Part shown: positions 8,098 through 15,029 of the stretch, one piece after another
Numbering within the stretch: the stretch's first letter is position 1
Layout: the number at the start of each line of letters is the position of its first letter
Source of the DNA: CAZHRJ01 sp964534765
GTDB lineage: Bacteria; Lindowbacteria; 2-12-FULL-62-27
NCBI GenBank assembly: GCA_964534765.1
Contig: CAZHRJ010000066.1
Span: forward strand, 1-16,668
Length of the DNA: 16,668 bases
Direction: 5' to 3'
The notes under the pieces: model-generated
Told to the model about the DNA's origin: nothing
What the model saw: the letters and a program-made list of their open reading frames with translations, nothing else
Databases searched by the model: none
Made by a program: the position numbers and the translations under genes

Positions 8098-8701
8098 GGA
8101 AGGGTTCGACAAAGATGTTCCTCTCCCCCGGGAACTCAAGATCGCGCATATCCGGAGGGCCATCGAATATATCGAAAAACAGACATCGGAATTCGTCGAT
8201 GTTTTCTATGAACAGGCCAACGTCTTCAGCGCTCTGGTCGGCATTTTTGGAACAAAGGCGCTTGATTCGTTGAGTCCCTATAAGAAACACAGGCATCCCG
8301 ACGTTGCCCAGCAAAGATTTCCGGACCTTTCGTTGACCGGCAAATTAAACCCGCGGCCGGAGGAGGCTTTGGAATCAAAGGGTACGACGCGTCCATGGCC
8401 CATTCAGTCGCATTACAATCACCCGGGGTGGTACATCGTTTGGCGTTATTGCATCGACGAAACGAAAATGATGAAACACGGAAAAGACGTGTTGATCTGG
8501 CGGGTGGACATACCGTTCTTGAAAATATCCGACTGGAAATATGAAGGCAGTAAAGCCGGCGAGGGCAAAGGCGGCAGAACGCATACGTTCGGGATCAAGA
8601 AACCGGCGGAGAAACTTCGCGGCGCCGTCGTGTTTCAACTGCCGAATATCGCCGTCAAACAAGGCAAACCGACGATCTCGAACGGAGAAAACGGCCCATA
8701 A
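8084..8701 (+). CDS. Putative PD-(D/E)XK type II restriction endonuclease
   Basis: This 205-residue protein starts inside the end of the methyltransferase gene (14-bp overlap). I do not recognise a named family. It contains a plausible PD-(D/E)XK active site: P80-D81 in RFPDLSL, then E97-S-K99 in ALESKGTTRPWP, with 15 residues between D and E. The segment HYNHPGWYIVWRY (110-122) resembles the beta-strand that follows the catalytic lysine in such nucleases, and a basic loop KAGEGKGGRTHTF (157-169) could contact DNA. The overlap with a lone beta-type methyltransferase is the main argument for an endonuclease role. The gene ends 16 bases from the convergent acetyltransferase gene, with no terminator seen between them. 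The function is inferred. Confidence 0.65.
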   Translation: MPFDREGFDKDVPLPRELKIAHIRRAIEYIEKQTSEFVDVFYEQANVFSALVGIFGTKALDSLSPYKKHRHPDVAQQRFPDLSLTGKLNPRPEEALESKGTTRPWPIQSHYNHPGWYIVWRYCIDETKMMKHGKDVLIWRVDIPFLKISDWKYEGSKAGEGKGGRTHTFGIKKPAEKLRGAVVFQLPNIAVKQGKPTISNGENGP

Positions 8702-8717
8702 CCTGACCCGCTTGCAT

Positions 8718-9194
8718 TTATGCCTCCAACGGCACATACAGGCCGTAAAACGCGTCGGCGCCCAAGGCGATGTGCAGGCGCTCTTGAAAGCCAAGCCCGA
8801 AAAATAATCTCAAAGAGGCCGCGTTCTTTTCCTTGACTTCGCAATAGACCTCCGGCAGTTTCCTCTCCTTTGCATGCTCAATCAGATGGCGAATCAGTTT
8901 TTTCCCGATGCCACGCCCCTGCATGTCCTTTCGAACGCCGACCTCCTCAATATGAAGTTTTCCCCATGAATAGGAGGATATGGCGAAGCCGAGGACATTG
9001 TCATTCGCCGGGTCAGCGTCTCCGACGCCCCAAGTGCCGGTGTCTCCGACACCGGCCGCGACCCTCGCCACAACGACGTAATACCCGGCGCTTTTCGCCG
9101 TTTTTCGCAGTTCCTCCTCCTTGAGGACATTCACCAACCCCCGCTTGCCCAGATCGGCGGATATCCGGGCGACTTCGGGGACGTCCCTCTCCAT
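8718..9194 (-). CDS. GNAT family N-acetyltransferase with repeat-derived insertion
   Basis: This 158-residue protein has the acetyl-CoA pyrophosphate-binding motif QGRGIG (92-97) after strand VGVRKDM. Further GNAT hallmarks are LIEHAKERKLPEVYCEV and the C-terminal NAASLRLFFGLGFQE. The substrate is unknown. Between strand YYVVVARVA and the next strand NVLGFAISSY lies a glycine- and aspartate-rich stretch, residues 47-63 (GVGDTGTWGVGDADPA). It is encoded by two short palindromes and is foreign to the fold, but the frame is kept. The N-terminus is short: the family usually has a few residues before the equivalent of ERDVPEVARIS. The ATG sits directly against the palindromic repeat region, with an in-frame TGA three codons upstream and no Shine-Dalgarno site, so expression or start may be compromised. 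Confidence 0.85.
   Translation of the reverse strand: MERDVPEVARISADLGKRGLVNVLKEEELRKTAKSAGYYVVVARVAAGVGDTGTWGVGDADPANDNVLGFAISSYSWGKLHIEEVGVRKDMQGRGIGKKLIRHLIEHAKERKLPEVYCEVKEKNAASLRLFFGLGFQERLHIALGADAFYGLYVPLEA
9016..9055. repeat. Paired GTCTCCGAC palindromes inside the acetyltransferase gene
   Basis: Two palindromes share the same centre, gtc-tcc-gac. One is gcgtc-tcc-gacgc at 9016-9028 and the other is ccggtgtc-tcc-gacaccgg at 9037-9055, separated by eight bases (cccaagtg). The second has perfect 8-bp arms. Both are read in frame in the acetyltransferase as Val-Gly-Asp with flanking residues. The arrangement looks like a short REP-like element that inserted without breaking the frame. 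Confidence 0.7.
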
Positions 9195-9196
9195 GC

Positions 9197-9330
9197 TGGG
9201 TCACGGGGGGTCACGGGTAGAGTCGAGGTGAGGAAACGGAACGGCCTATTCGCCGTCACCGCGCCTCACCTCGACTCTACCCATTCCAGTCACTCCAGTG
9301 AATTCCAGTGACCCATTCCAGCCATTCCAG
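9197..9330. repeat. Palindromic intergenic repeat, copy 2, with flanking short repeats
   Basis: The core hairpin has perfect 19-bp arms, gggtagagtcgaggtgagg at 9215-9233 and its complement at 9264-9282, around a 30-nt loop. The stretch 9228-9288 is identical to 1-61. An outer inverted pair, tgggtcac (9197-9204) and gtgaccca (9308-9315), encloses it. On the left is a direct 10-mer duplication, gggtcacggg at 9198-9207 and 9208-9217. On the right (9281-9330) is a run of five imperfect ttccag/ctccag units. The element fills most of the 182-bp gap between the acetyltransferase and comEC. It could act as a hairpin terminator for either side, but no T-run follows. Confidence 0.85.
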
Positions 9331-9376
9331 CCCTCGAACCCTTGGCCCCTGACAACTCCCATTATTTTTATCGTAC

Positions 9377-12274
9377 TCAATAAGGCGTGTATGGCCTGAC
9401 GGAAAACCGCTTTCCGTCGCTTTCGATCAGGATCGCGCCGGTTTTGTTGGTTTGAAAATAGGTGACCTCTTCCTTTTGAAAATAGTTGACCAGTTCCTCT
9501 TCCGTCCCGCTCGGCTTGGCGGCGCGCTGCCGGAAGGGCAATCTGGACTGGGCCACCGCATACCTGGGCGATACGGCCGACAGGAACGACTGTTCGAAGA
9601 CCTGCCCATGGGAGGGCAACAAAAGAACGGCGGCGTTGAGCGCGGCAGAGACGGTCTTTGCGGTCAGCGCCATCTCCTCTTTCGAGAGATCCCCGGTCAG
9701 AAGAACGGACCAGGTTGGCCCCCACTCAATTTTGACCTGCGCGGTCCGCCGCGGGATGGACAGACCCGAGTCCGGCAAGGCCACTGTTGAAATGCGCAGG
9801 ATGCCGTAGGGCGTCTGTTCTTCGAGAATCACGTGACGGCCATGCGGATAGACCCGCCGCGCGCGTTTTTCTTCGACCGCCTCAAGAACCTGGCGGTATT
9901 GGTCAAAAATCTCGTCGGTGAATTTGCTTTCTAAAAGCGGGGCATAGGGCGATTGGGCGACGCGACCGGCAAACGTGTCCCAGGATGTCTTCGCATCGGC
10001 CATATCCGTTGGCAGACAGTCGACAAACTCCTTGACGTGGAATTGCCGGAGAAGAAACGGCAGGCCGCCCATGTGCTCGGGTTTGAACGACGTCAGGATC
10101 ACGTGGTCCAGGACATTGATGCCGTAATTCGACAGGGCGGGGGCGACGATGTTTTGGCCGGCGTTGAAATTGCGGAAGTCGTCGAACGGCGCGCCGTCGA
10201 CGAGGATGCCTTTTCCGGCCGGGGTCTGAATGATCGTCGCACTTCCCTGGCCGACATCGAGAATGGCGATTCGAAGCCGTGGCCCGGAGGAGTTGCCCAT
10301 CACGTAGAATGCCGGGAGGCTGACCAGAAGAACCGACACGGCCAGCGTCGCGTAGAGTTTTCCACGGACTTCCGGAACCTGCTCCCGGTAAAGCCACCAC
10401 GTGTAAACGGTTTTGATTCGATGCCAGATGGGCCGATGCCAGATAAATAGCGCGAGGACGGCGTAATAGACGGCGGAGAATTCCGCCGACGGCGTGCCGA
10501 CGTAGGGATACGGAAAATGGCTTGAAAAAAATGTCGCGCTGCCCAGAAAAAACGCGCAAAACAAATAGTTGCCCCCATTGATCATCGCGGCCAGATAGGG
10601 CCCGACGACCGGGATCATATAAAACAATCCTGCGAGAATTCCCAACTGGACGATGATGCCGCAGAGCGGAATGGCGATGAAATTAGCGTACCAGCCGGAA
10701 ATCGACAGGCGGTAAAAATAGAGCGCGAAGAGCGGGCTGTTGCCCAGATTGATGGCGACCTGCGCGGCGATAAAGGATCCGATCCAGGGATGAATCGACG
10801 TAAATCCGTATGGAACGGCTGTTGGAAATTTATTCTGGAGCAAAAAAGCCGCGGCCCAGAGAATTGACAGACTCCCGAAAATCGGTATGGCGGTCGCGCG
10901 ATCAAAGAACATGCCCCAGTGCGCGCCGGCCAGCCAGGTCAGAATCACAACCGTCAGGCCGGCCGCCACCAATCGAAACCCGACGAAGAGGCGGTTGAAA
11001 ACCATCTGAATCGGCCAGGTCAAAAGTCCCAGCGAGAGGACCGCGCCAAACGACAGCAGAAAACTGGCGTCCATCACGAGCAGGGGATTGGACAGAAGGA
11101 TCGCGAGGGCCGCGACGGGAATAGTGAGAAGCGTCGACGCCACGAGCCCCAGTCCCGTCATGTAATACCGGATGCAGATGAACATGCTGAACATGATGGC
11201 CGCCCGAACGGTAGCCGGGGAAGATCCGGTGATGATCGAGAAAACGATCAACCCCAGAACGATAAATACCGGATGAAATTTATCCGGCAGATTGAACAAA
11301 TGGGCCAGCATGAGGAGCAGGACCGCGACGAATCCCACATGAAGACCGGACACCGCCAGAACGTGCGCGATGCCGGTCGATTGGAATTCGAACCGGGTCT
11401 TCTGCGTCACGCCGCCCTTCAGGCCGAGGGTCACGCCGCCCAGGAAGGAGGATTCGGGGTATGGCATCGTCAGGCGGATCGACTCGAGAATTTTTTCTTT
11501 CATCCGCAGAGAGAAATCGACAAGGAACTGCGTGCGGTTCCGTCCCAGTCTTTTGATTTCCGAATTTCGCCGGATTTGCATCGTCGCGTAACAGCCCTGC
11601 CGCTCGATCAGCCACTGGCGGTAGTCGAACGCCCCCGGATTGGCGGCGCGGCGCGGGATGACCAGCGGCGCCCGGACCAGAATGCTGTCGCCGTAGGCGT
11701 AGTCCCCATATGAATCGAGGCTGTCCGGATAGAGCCGCACCATGACGCCGCCGCCACTTGGCCGGACGGTCTCACCCTCTTCGGTTTCAATCGTGACCGG
11801 ATCCACCACCAGATTGGTGTACCGTTCCCGGATGTCCGGATCGGACGTCACCACTCCGGCGAGAGTGACCCGCTCGTCAAACCCTTCGCCCGCGAAATGA
11901 ACCAGGTGCCGGGGGTCGGACGTGTCGAGCGCGCGCGAGTAGTTGACAAGACCCAGAGTGGCGGCGAAAAGGGCCAGAGCGGCGGCGGTCCAGACGTGCC
12001 GGCGTTTGAGGAATCCAATGACGCAGGCGGCCAGCAGACCCGAGGTGAGCGCTCCATATCCGTAGATCAGAAGCGACGGCGGGATGCGGTAGACATACAC
12101 ACCGGTAACAATTCCGAAAATGTACGCGTAGCAGAAAAGGATGAAGAGATGCCGCGGGATCCAGAACGGCGATTTTTTCAGGCTGGGCCGCAACGCCACC
12201 GGCCTCCGATCCGGCAACTTCACGCCCGACTTCGATCGGAACCAATCGAAGATCCGGCCCGGAGTTAGGGACAT
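9377..12274 (-). CDS. comEC: ComEC/Rec2-family DNA internalisation channel
   Basis: At 965 residues this is slightly longer than typical ComEC. In order, the domains are: N-terminal membrane helices (about 42-110); a DUF4131/OB-like extracytoplasmic domain (about 130-240, AGVVTSDPDIRERYTNLVV); the Competence domain starting near 270 with the signature GIAHVLAVSGLHVGF (301-315) and many helices to about 570; and a C-terminal metallo-beta-lactamase-like domain (about 665-960) beginning LRIAILDVGQG (D673-G677). The channel carries single-stranded DNA across the inner membrane. The metal site is unusual: the expected THxDxDH motif reads TSFKPEH (728-734) and the later PHHGS motif reads LLLPSHGQ, although SVLLTGDLS remains. 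Nuclease activity is therefore doubtful. It starts two bases after the stop of the small membrane protein gene, in an operon with a RecB-like nuclease. Confidence 0.93.
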   Translation of the reverse strand: MSLTPGRIFDWFRSKSGVKLPDRRPVALRPSLKKSPFWIPRHLFILFCYAYIFGIVTGVYVYRIPPSLLIYGYGALTSGLLAACVIGFLKRRHVWTAAALALFAATLGLVNYSRALDTSDPRHLVHFAGEGFDERVTLAGVVTSDPDIRERYTNLVVDPVTIETEEGETVRPSGGGVMVRLYPDSLDSYGDYAYGDSILVRAPLVIPRRAANPGAFDYRQWLIERQGCYATMQIRRNSEIKRLGRNRTQFLVDFSLRMKEKILESIRLTMPYPESSFLGGVTLGLKGGVTQKTRFEFQSTGIAHVLAVSGLHVGFVAVLLLMLAHLFNLPDKFHPVFIVLGLIVFSIITGSSPATVRAAIMFSMFICIRYYMTGLGLVASTLLTIPVAALAILLSNPLLVMDASFLLSFGAVLSLGLLTWPIQMVFNRLFVGFRLVAAGLTVVILTWLAGAHWGMFFDRATAIPIFGSLSILWAAAFLLQNKFPTAVPYGFTSIHPWIGSFIAAQVAINLGNSPLFALYFYRLSISGWYANFIAIPLCGIIVQLGILAGLFYMIPVVGPYLAAMINGGNYLFCAFFLGSATFFSSHFPYPYVGTPSAEFSAVYYAVLALFIWHRPIWHRIKTVYTWWLYREQVPEVRGKLYATLAVSVLLVSLPAFYVMGNSSGPRLRIAILDVGQGSATIIQTPAGKGILVDGAPFDDFRNFNAGQNIVAPALSNYGINVLDHVILTSFKPEHMGGLPFLLRQFHVKEFVDCLPTDMADAKTSWDTFAGRVAQSPYAPLLESKFTDEIFDQYRQVLEAVEEKRARRVYPHGRHVILEEQTPYGILRISTVALPDSGLSIPRRTAQVKIEWGPTWSVLLTGDLSKEEMALTAKTVSAALNAAVLLLPSHGQVFEQSFLSAVSPRYAVAQSRLPFRQRAAKPSGTEEELVNYFQKEEVTYFQTNKTGAILIESDGKRFSVRPYTPY

Positions 12275-12276
12275 GG

Positions 12277-12495
12277 TCAGTATCCTTCCGTCGCCCAGGA
12301 CGGATCGGTTTCGGCGGCCGGGAGGGTTCCCTTGCCGACGGCGGGATAATACTCCGCGTTGCTTTGCAGTGTTTTCTTCCAGTGGGACTCGAACATGTTT
12401 TCAAATTTGAAATCATTTCTCCAGAAGAGGACGGATGCGCCGAGGAGCATGGCGACGATCATGCCGAAGAGGACCATTCGACCGGCGGTCTGCAT
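12277..12495 (-). CDS. Small single-pass membrane protein, unknown
   Basis: This 72-residue protein has one strong hydrophobic helix near its N-terminus (about 7-25, VLFGMIVAMLLGASVLFW) and then a hydrophilic tail of about 45 residues. It is not recognised. It lies 18 bases after the nuclease gene and two bases before comEC on the same strand, so it is almost certainly cotranscribed and probably translated in coupling with comEC. The context allows a role as a small membrane partner of the DNA-uptake channel, but nothing in the sequence proves this. Confidence 0.7.
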   Translation of the reverse strand: MQTAGRMVLFGMIVAMLLGASVLFWRNDFKFENMFESHWKKTLQSNAEYYPAVGKGTLPAAETDPSWATEGY

Positions 12496-12513
12496 GTCAG
12501 GTGGCCGCTTTCG

Positions 12514-14244
12514 TCATGGCGTGGCCGAGGGTTCCGCCGGCTCCGATTCGACGTCGGCGTCTTCCGCCTCGGGCATCCGGTCCCTCAATTTGGTTTCGTC
12601 GATCGCGTGCATGATCTTGTCCTTGTGCTGGGTCAGAATTTCCTCGCGTTTGGGGCAGACCGGCAAGTAGTCGCAGCCGCCGCAGTATTTGTTGATCCTG
12701 GGAGCGAACCGCTTTTCAATCTCCGCGGGCGTTGCGGTCCGCGCGATTCGCTCGGCTTCGATCATCTCGGCCGCGACCTTCAGCATCTCGGCTTCAAAAT
12801 CCGCGATGTCCTTTTCCGTGTGCGTCGTGGTGAGGTGTTCGTTGAATTTGACGAAAATCAATGTCTGGTCCCGCAGTGGAATGCCCAGCTTTTTGCATGC
12901 CCAGGCGTAGAGAAACAGCTGTTTGTCCTTGTTCACATCCTCTTGCGTCCGCATGACGGGATCGGTTTTGTAGTCAACGAGCGAGAAGGTGCCGTCGTCA
13001 TTTTTGTCGAGTCGGTCCATGTACCCGATGATCGCGTGCCGCCCGAGCGGCAGTTCGAAATATTCTTCGACTTTGTAGGTTCCCCGGCGGAATTTGCCCT
13101 TCACATACTTGGCATAGTAGTTCCGTATCCACTGCTCGCCCTCCCGCTTCATCTGGTCCTCGACATCTTTCGCCTCATAGCCCCGGCCGATCCAGTGTTC
13201 GTGATAGAGCTTGAGGAGCCATTTCAGAGGCGGTTCGGCCAACGGGCCGTCATACATGTAAAACTCCTCCATCGTCTGATGAACCGTGTGGCCGATGGCG
13301 AAAAATCCCTTGGGTTTCGGGGAAATTTTGTCGAGATAAACCTTCTTGTAGACCATGGGACAGTTCAGATACTGGCTGATTTTAGAATAGGACAATCCCA
13401 GCCGGTCATCCGATTCGCGGACGAGCTTGTAGAGCCGTTCGGGGCGGCTCTTCCATGCCGGACAGCGTTCGTAATAATCGCACCAGTTGCACAGCACGCC
13501 CTTTTTCGGTTTCGGGTCATCATACTGCATCCGGTGCGCCGCGGTCCGGATGATCCGCTCCGTCTCCCTGCGGGCCGCGTCCGTTATCGTGACGGGAACT
13601 TTTCGGTCTTTTTCCAGATACCAGTAATAGAACTTTTTGAATTTCCGGCCGATGGTCTTCTCGCCCAGCAGATAATACAGATTGGCCTGAAGGTCCGATT
13701 GAAGGGATTCGGGATCCGACATTTTGTCGCCCGTTTTGTAATCGACGATCGTGAGGCTCCCGTCCGGCTCCCGGTCCACCCGGTCCATCCGGCCGACGAC
13801 GGAGACTCCGGCGATCGCCGCCTCGACAAAGAGCTCCGTCCGCCAAACATTGGCCGGATTGGCCTTCGCCTCGGCCAGATATTTTGAAAGAAGCCGGCGG
13901 CCGCGCGCTTTGTATTCCTGTTCCTCATCAGGCGACTTAAACCCCTCCGATGACCAGTGCTCCTCCAAAAGATCAAGGATATCTTCCTCTGTGGCAAGCT
14001 GGATGTCGTAGCGAGCGTGAAACAGTTCAAGGATTTTGTGGATGACGGATCCGTACGTGAGCGGCCCCGTCTGGCGGGTCGGCCATTTCTTGCCGTACTG
14101 GAAATGGTATTTGAGCGAGCAGGAGAGAAAGGTCGAGATCTTCGAGTGGGAGAGCTTGTCCGGGCAGGCGAAGAACCAGCGGTAGACGTATTTGAAGATG
14201 ACCCGGACTGTACGGCGCAAGCGTTTGATGACCGAACGATTCAT
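12514..14244 (-). CDS. Tandem double PD-(D/E)XK (RecB/Cas4/AddB-type) Fe-S nuclease
   Basis: This 576-residue protein consists of two consecutive nuclease units after a short basic, hydrophobic N-terminus. Unit 1 has LSHSKISTFLSC with C42, GSVIHKILE with H69, GRMDR with D154, IVDYKTG with D168 and K170, Q187, and CNWCDYYERC (C252, C255, C261). Unit 2 has LSYSKISQYLNC with C295, GHTVHQTME with H322, GYMDR with D410, LVDYKTD with D424 and K426, Q442, and CGGCDYLPVC (C521, C524, C530). Key spacings are the same in both (C to H 27, D to D 14, CxxCx5C), so both active sites and both 4Fe-4S signatures look intact. The family degrades or trims DNA ends. The start at 14244 is preceded by gagagg. It heads an operon with a small membrane protein and comEC, so processing of incoming DNA is likely but inferred. 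Confidence 0.9.
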   Translation of the reverse strand: MNRSVIKRLRRTVRVIFKYVYRWFFACPDKLSHSKISTFLSCSLKYHFQYGKKWPTRQTGPLTYGSVIHKILELFHARYDIQLATEEDILDLLEEHWSSEGFKSPDEEQEYKARGRRLLSKYLAEAKANPANVWRTELFVEAAIAGVSVVGRMDRVDREPDGSLTIVDYKTGDKMSDPESLQSDLQANLYYLLGEKTIGRKFKKFYYWYLEKDRKVPVTITDAARRETERIIRTAAHRMQYDDPKPKKGVLCNWCDYYERCPAWKSRPERLYKLVRESDDRLGLSYSKISQYLNCPMVYKKVYLDKISPKPKGFFAIGHTVHQTMEEFYMYDGPLAEPPLKWLLKLYHEHWIGRGYEAKDVEDQMKREGEQWIRNYYAKYVKGKFRRGTYKVEEYFELPLGRHAIIGYMDRLDKNDDGTFSLVDYKTDPVMRTQEDVNKDKQLFLYAWACKKLGIPLRDQTLIFVKFNEHLTTTHTEKDIADFEAEMLKVAAEMIEAERIARTATPAEIEKRFAPRINKYCGGCDYLPVCPKREEILTQHKDKIMHAIDETKLRDRMPEAEDADVESEPAEPSATP

Positions 14245-15029
14245 TTCAACCTCTCTATTGTTTCGCCTGTTGCTTGTAGCACATCCCTTGTGAAACAGAT
14301 AGGGGGTCGAGCGGCCCTACTCGTTTTCCATGCGCGGCCGCAAGATCCATCATCGGAACTTCCGCTCGCTATTTCAAATACGTCAGCGCCTGCGGCGAGG
14401 GGTAGGCGAAGAGGATGACCGGCGAGCTGCGGCATCGAGGTGATCGCCTGGACCACCGGGTTGACCTGTTTTTCGCCGATGGTCAGCGCGATGATCTCCC
14501 GCTCGTCGGTGCCGCCGATGTCTTCGCCTTCGGACTGTTCGATCGGGGTGGCTGTGGCGTAGTAGGTGGATGTGCCGCCGTCGCCGGCTTCCATTGCGAC
14601 CAGCGAACAGGCGTCGCCGAATCCGCGACGAACGATGCAGTTCAGGCTGATCAGGTTCTTCAGCATTTTTCGCTTGGGCGCTCCGCCCGATTTGACAATC
14701 CCGGTGCTTCTCCAGCGGGTGTTCCCCTGCATCTGGTCGATGGCCTTGATGATCTGTTCCATCGTGGCGGGGTAGGGGGTGGTGTTCTCGAAACTCATCG
14801 TGTTGATGAGGCCCACGTCGACGTTGCGGGTGAAAATGAAGCCCTGCGCGGGCTGATCGAGATGCCCGCTGGCCACCATCGCCTCAAACACCCGGTCGGC
14901 CTCGGCGGATCCGGATATCAGTTCGATGAATTCCTTCTTGGATATACGCCGCCAGAGAAAGGCATTTGTGCATCCACACTGCAATATTGTCTTGACGCGC
15001 CCAGCAGGGCCGTGGTAGTGTTCAGGCAT
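14241..15029 (-). pseudogene. P-II-like (GlnB-type) tandem-domain protein, broken at both ends
   Basis: The open frame gives 262 residues, but only the middle looks native. The segment KKEFIELISGSAEADRVFEA through GHLDQPAQGFIFTRNVDVGL matches the C-terminal half of a P-II-like domain. A second P-II-like domain follows, with LISLNCIVRRGFGDACSLVA, GDGGTST and DEREIIALTIGEKQVNPVVQ. The first half of domain 1 is missing and is replaced by unrelated sequence (about residues 1-29) that overlaps the promoter of the divergent ATPase. Near the 3' end the frame slips after SMPQLAG at about 14417-14421. The neighbouring frame reads VILFAYPSPQALTYLK and stops at 14369, a typical domain ending, while the open frame runs on as low-quality sequence into the nuclease start. 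Intact relatives sense nucleotides or nitrogen and regulate transporters. An assembly error could explain the 3' slip but not the missing 5' part. Confidence 0.72.
14992..15021 (+). promoter_or_regulatory. Promoter of the AAA+/DUF4143 ATPase gene
   Basis: The -35 box TTGACG lies at 14992-14997 and the -10-like TAGTGT at 15016-15021, 18 bases apart. The -10 box is only seven bases before the ATG at 15028, so the transcript would be leaderless or nearly so. No Shine-Dalgarno site is present, which fits that reading. Confidence 0.5.

Noticed and set aside
9281..9330. Possible CRISPR-like array of ttccag units
   Set aside because: The units are only 9-13 bases with no unique spacers of regular length, and no cas genes adjoin. 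The Fe-S nuclease resembles Cas4 but belongs to a comEC operon.
10919..11713. 264-codon plus-strand frame inside comEC
   Set aside because: The highly charged Q/R/E/D-rich sequence is what the complement of membrane-helix codons gives. ComEC is certain here.
12364..13887. 507-codon open frame on the plus strand opposite the tandem nuclease
   Set aside because: Antisense to a gene with two sets of intact catalytic and Fe-S residues. The repetitive F/V/R-rich sequence mirrors the coding strand and has no start context.
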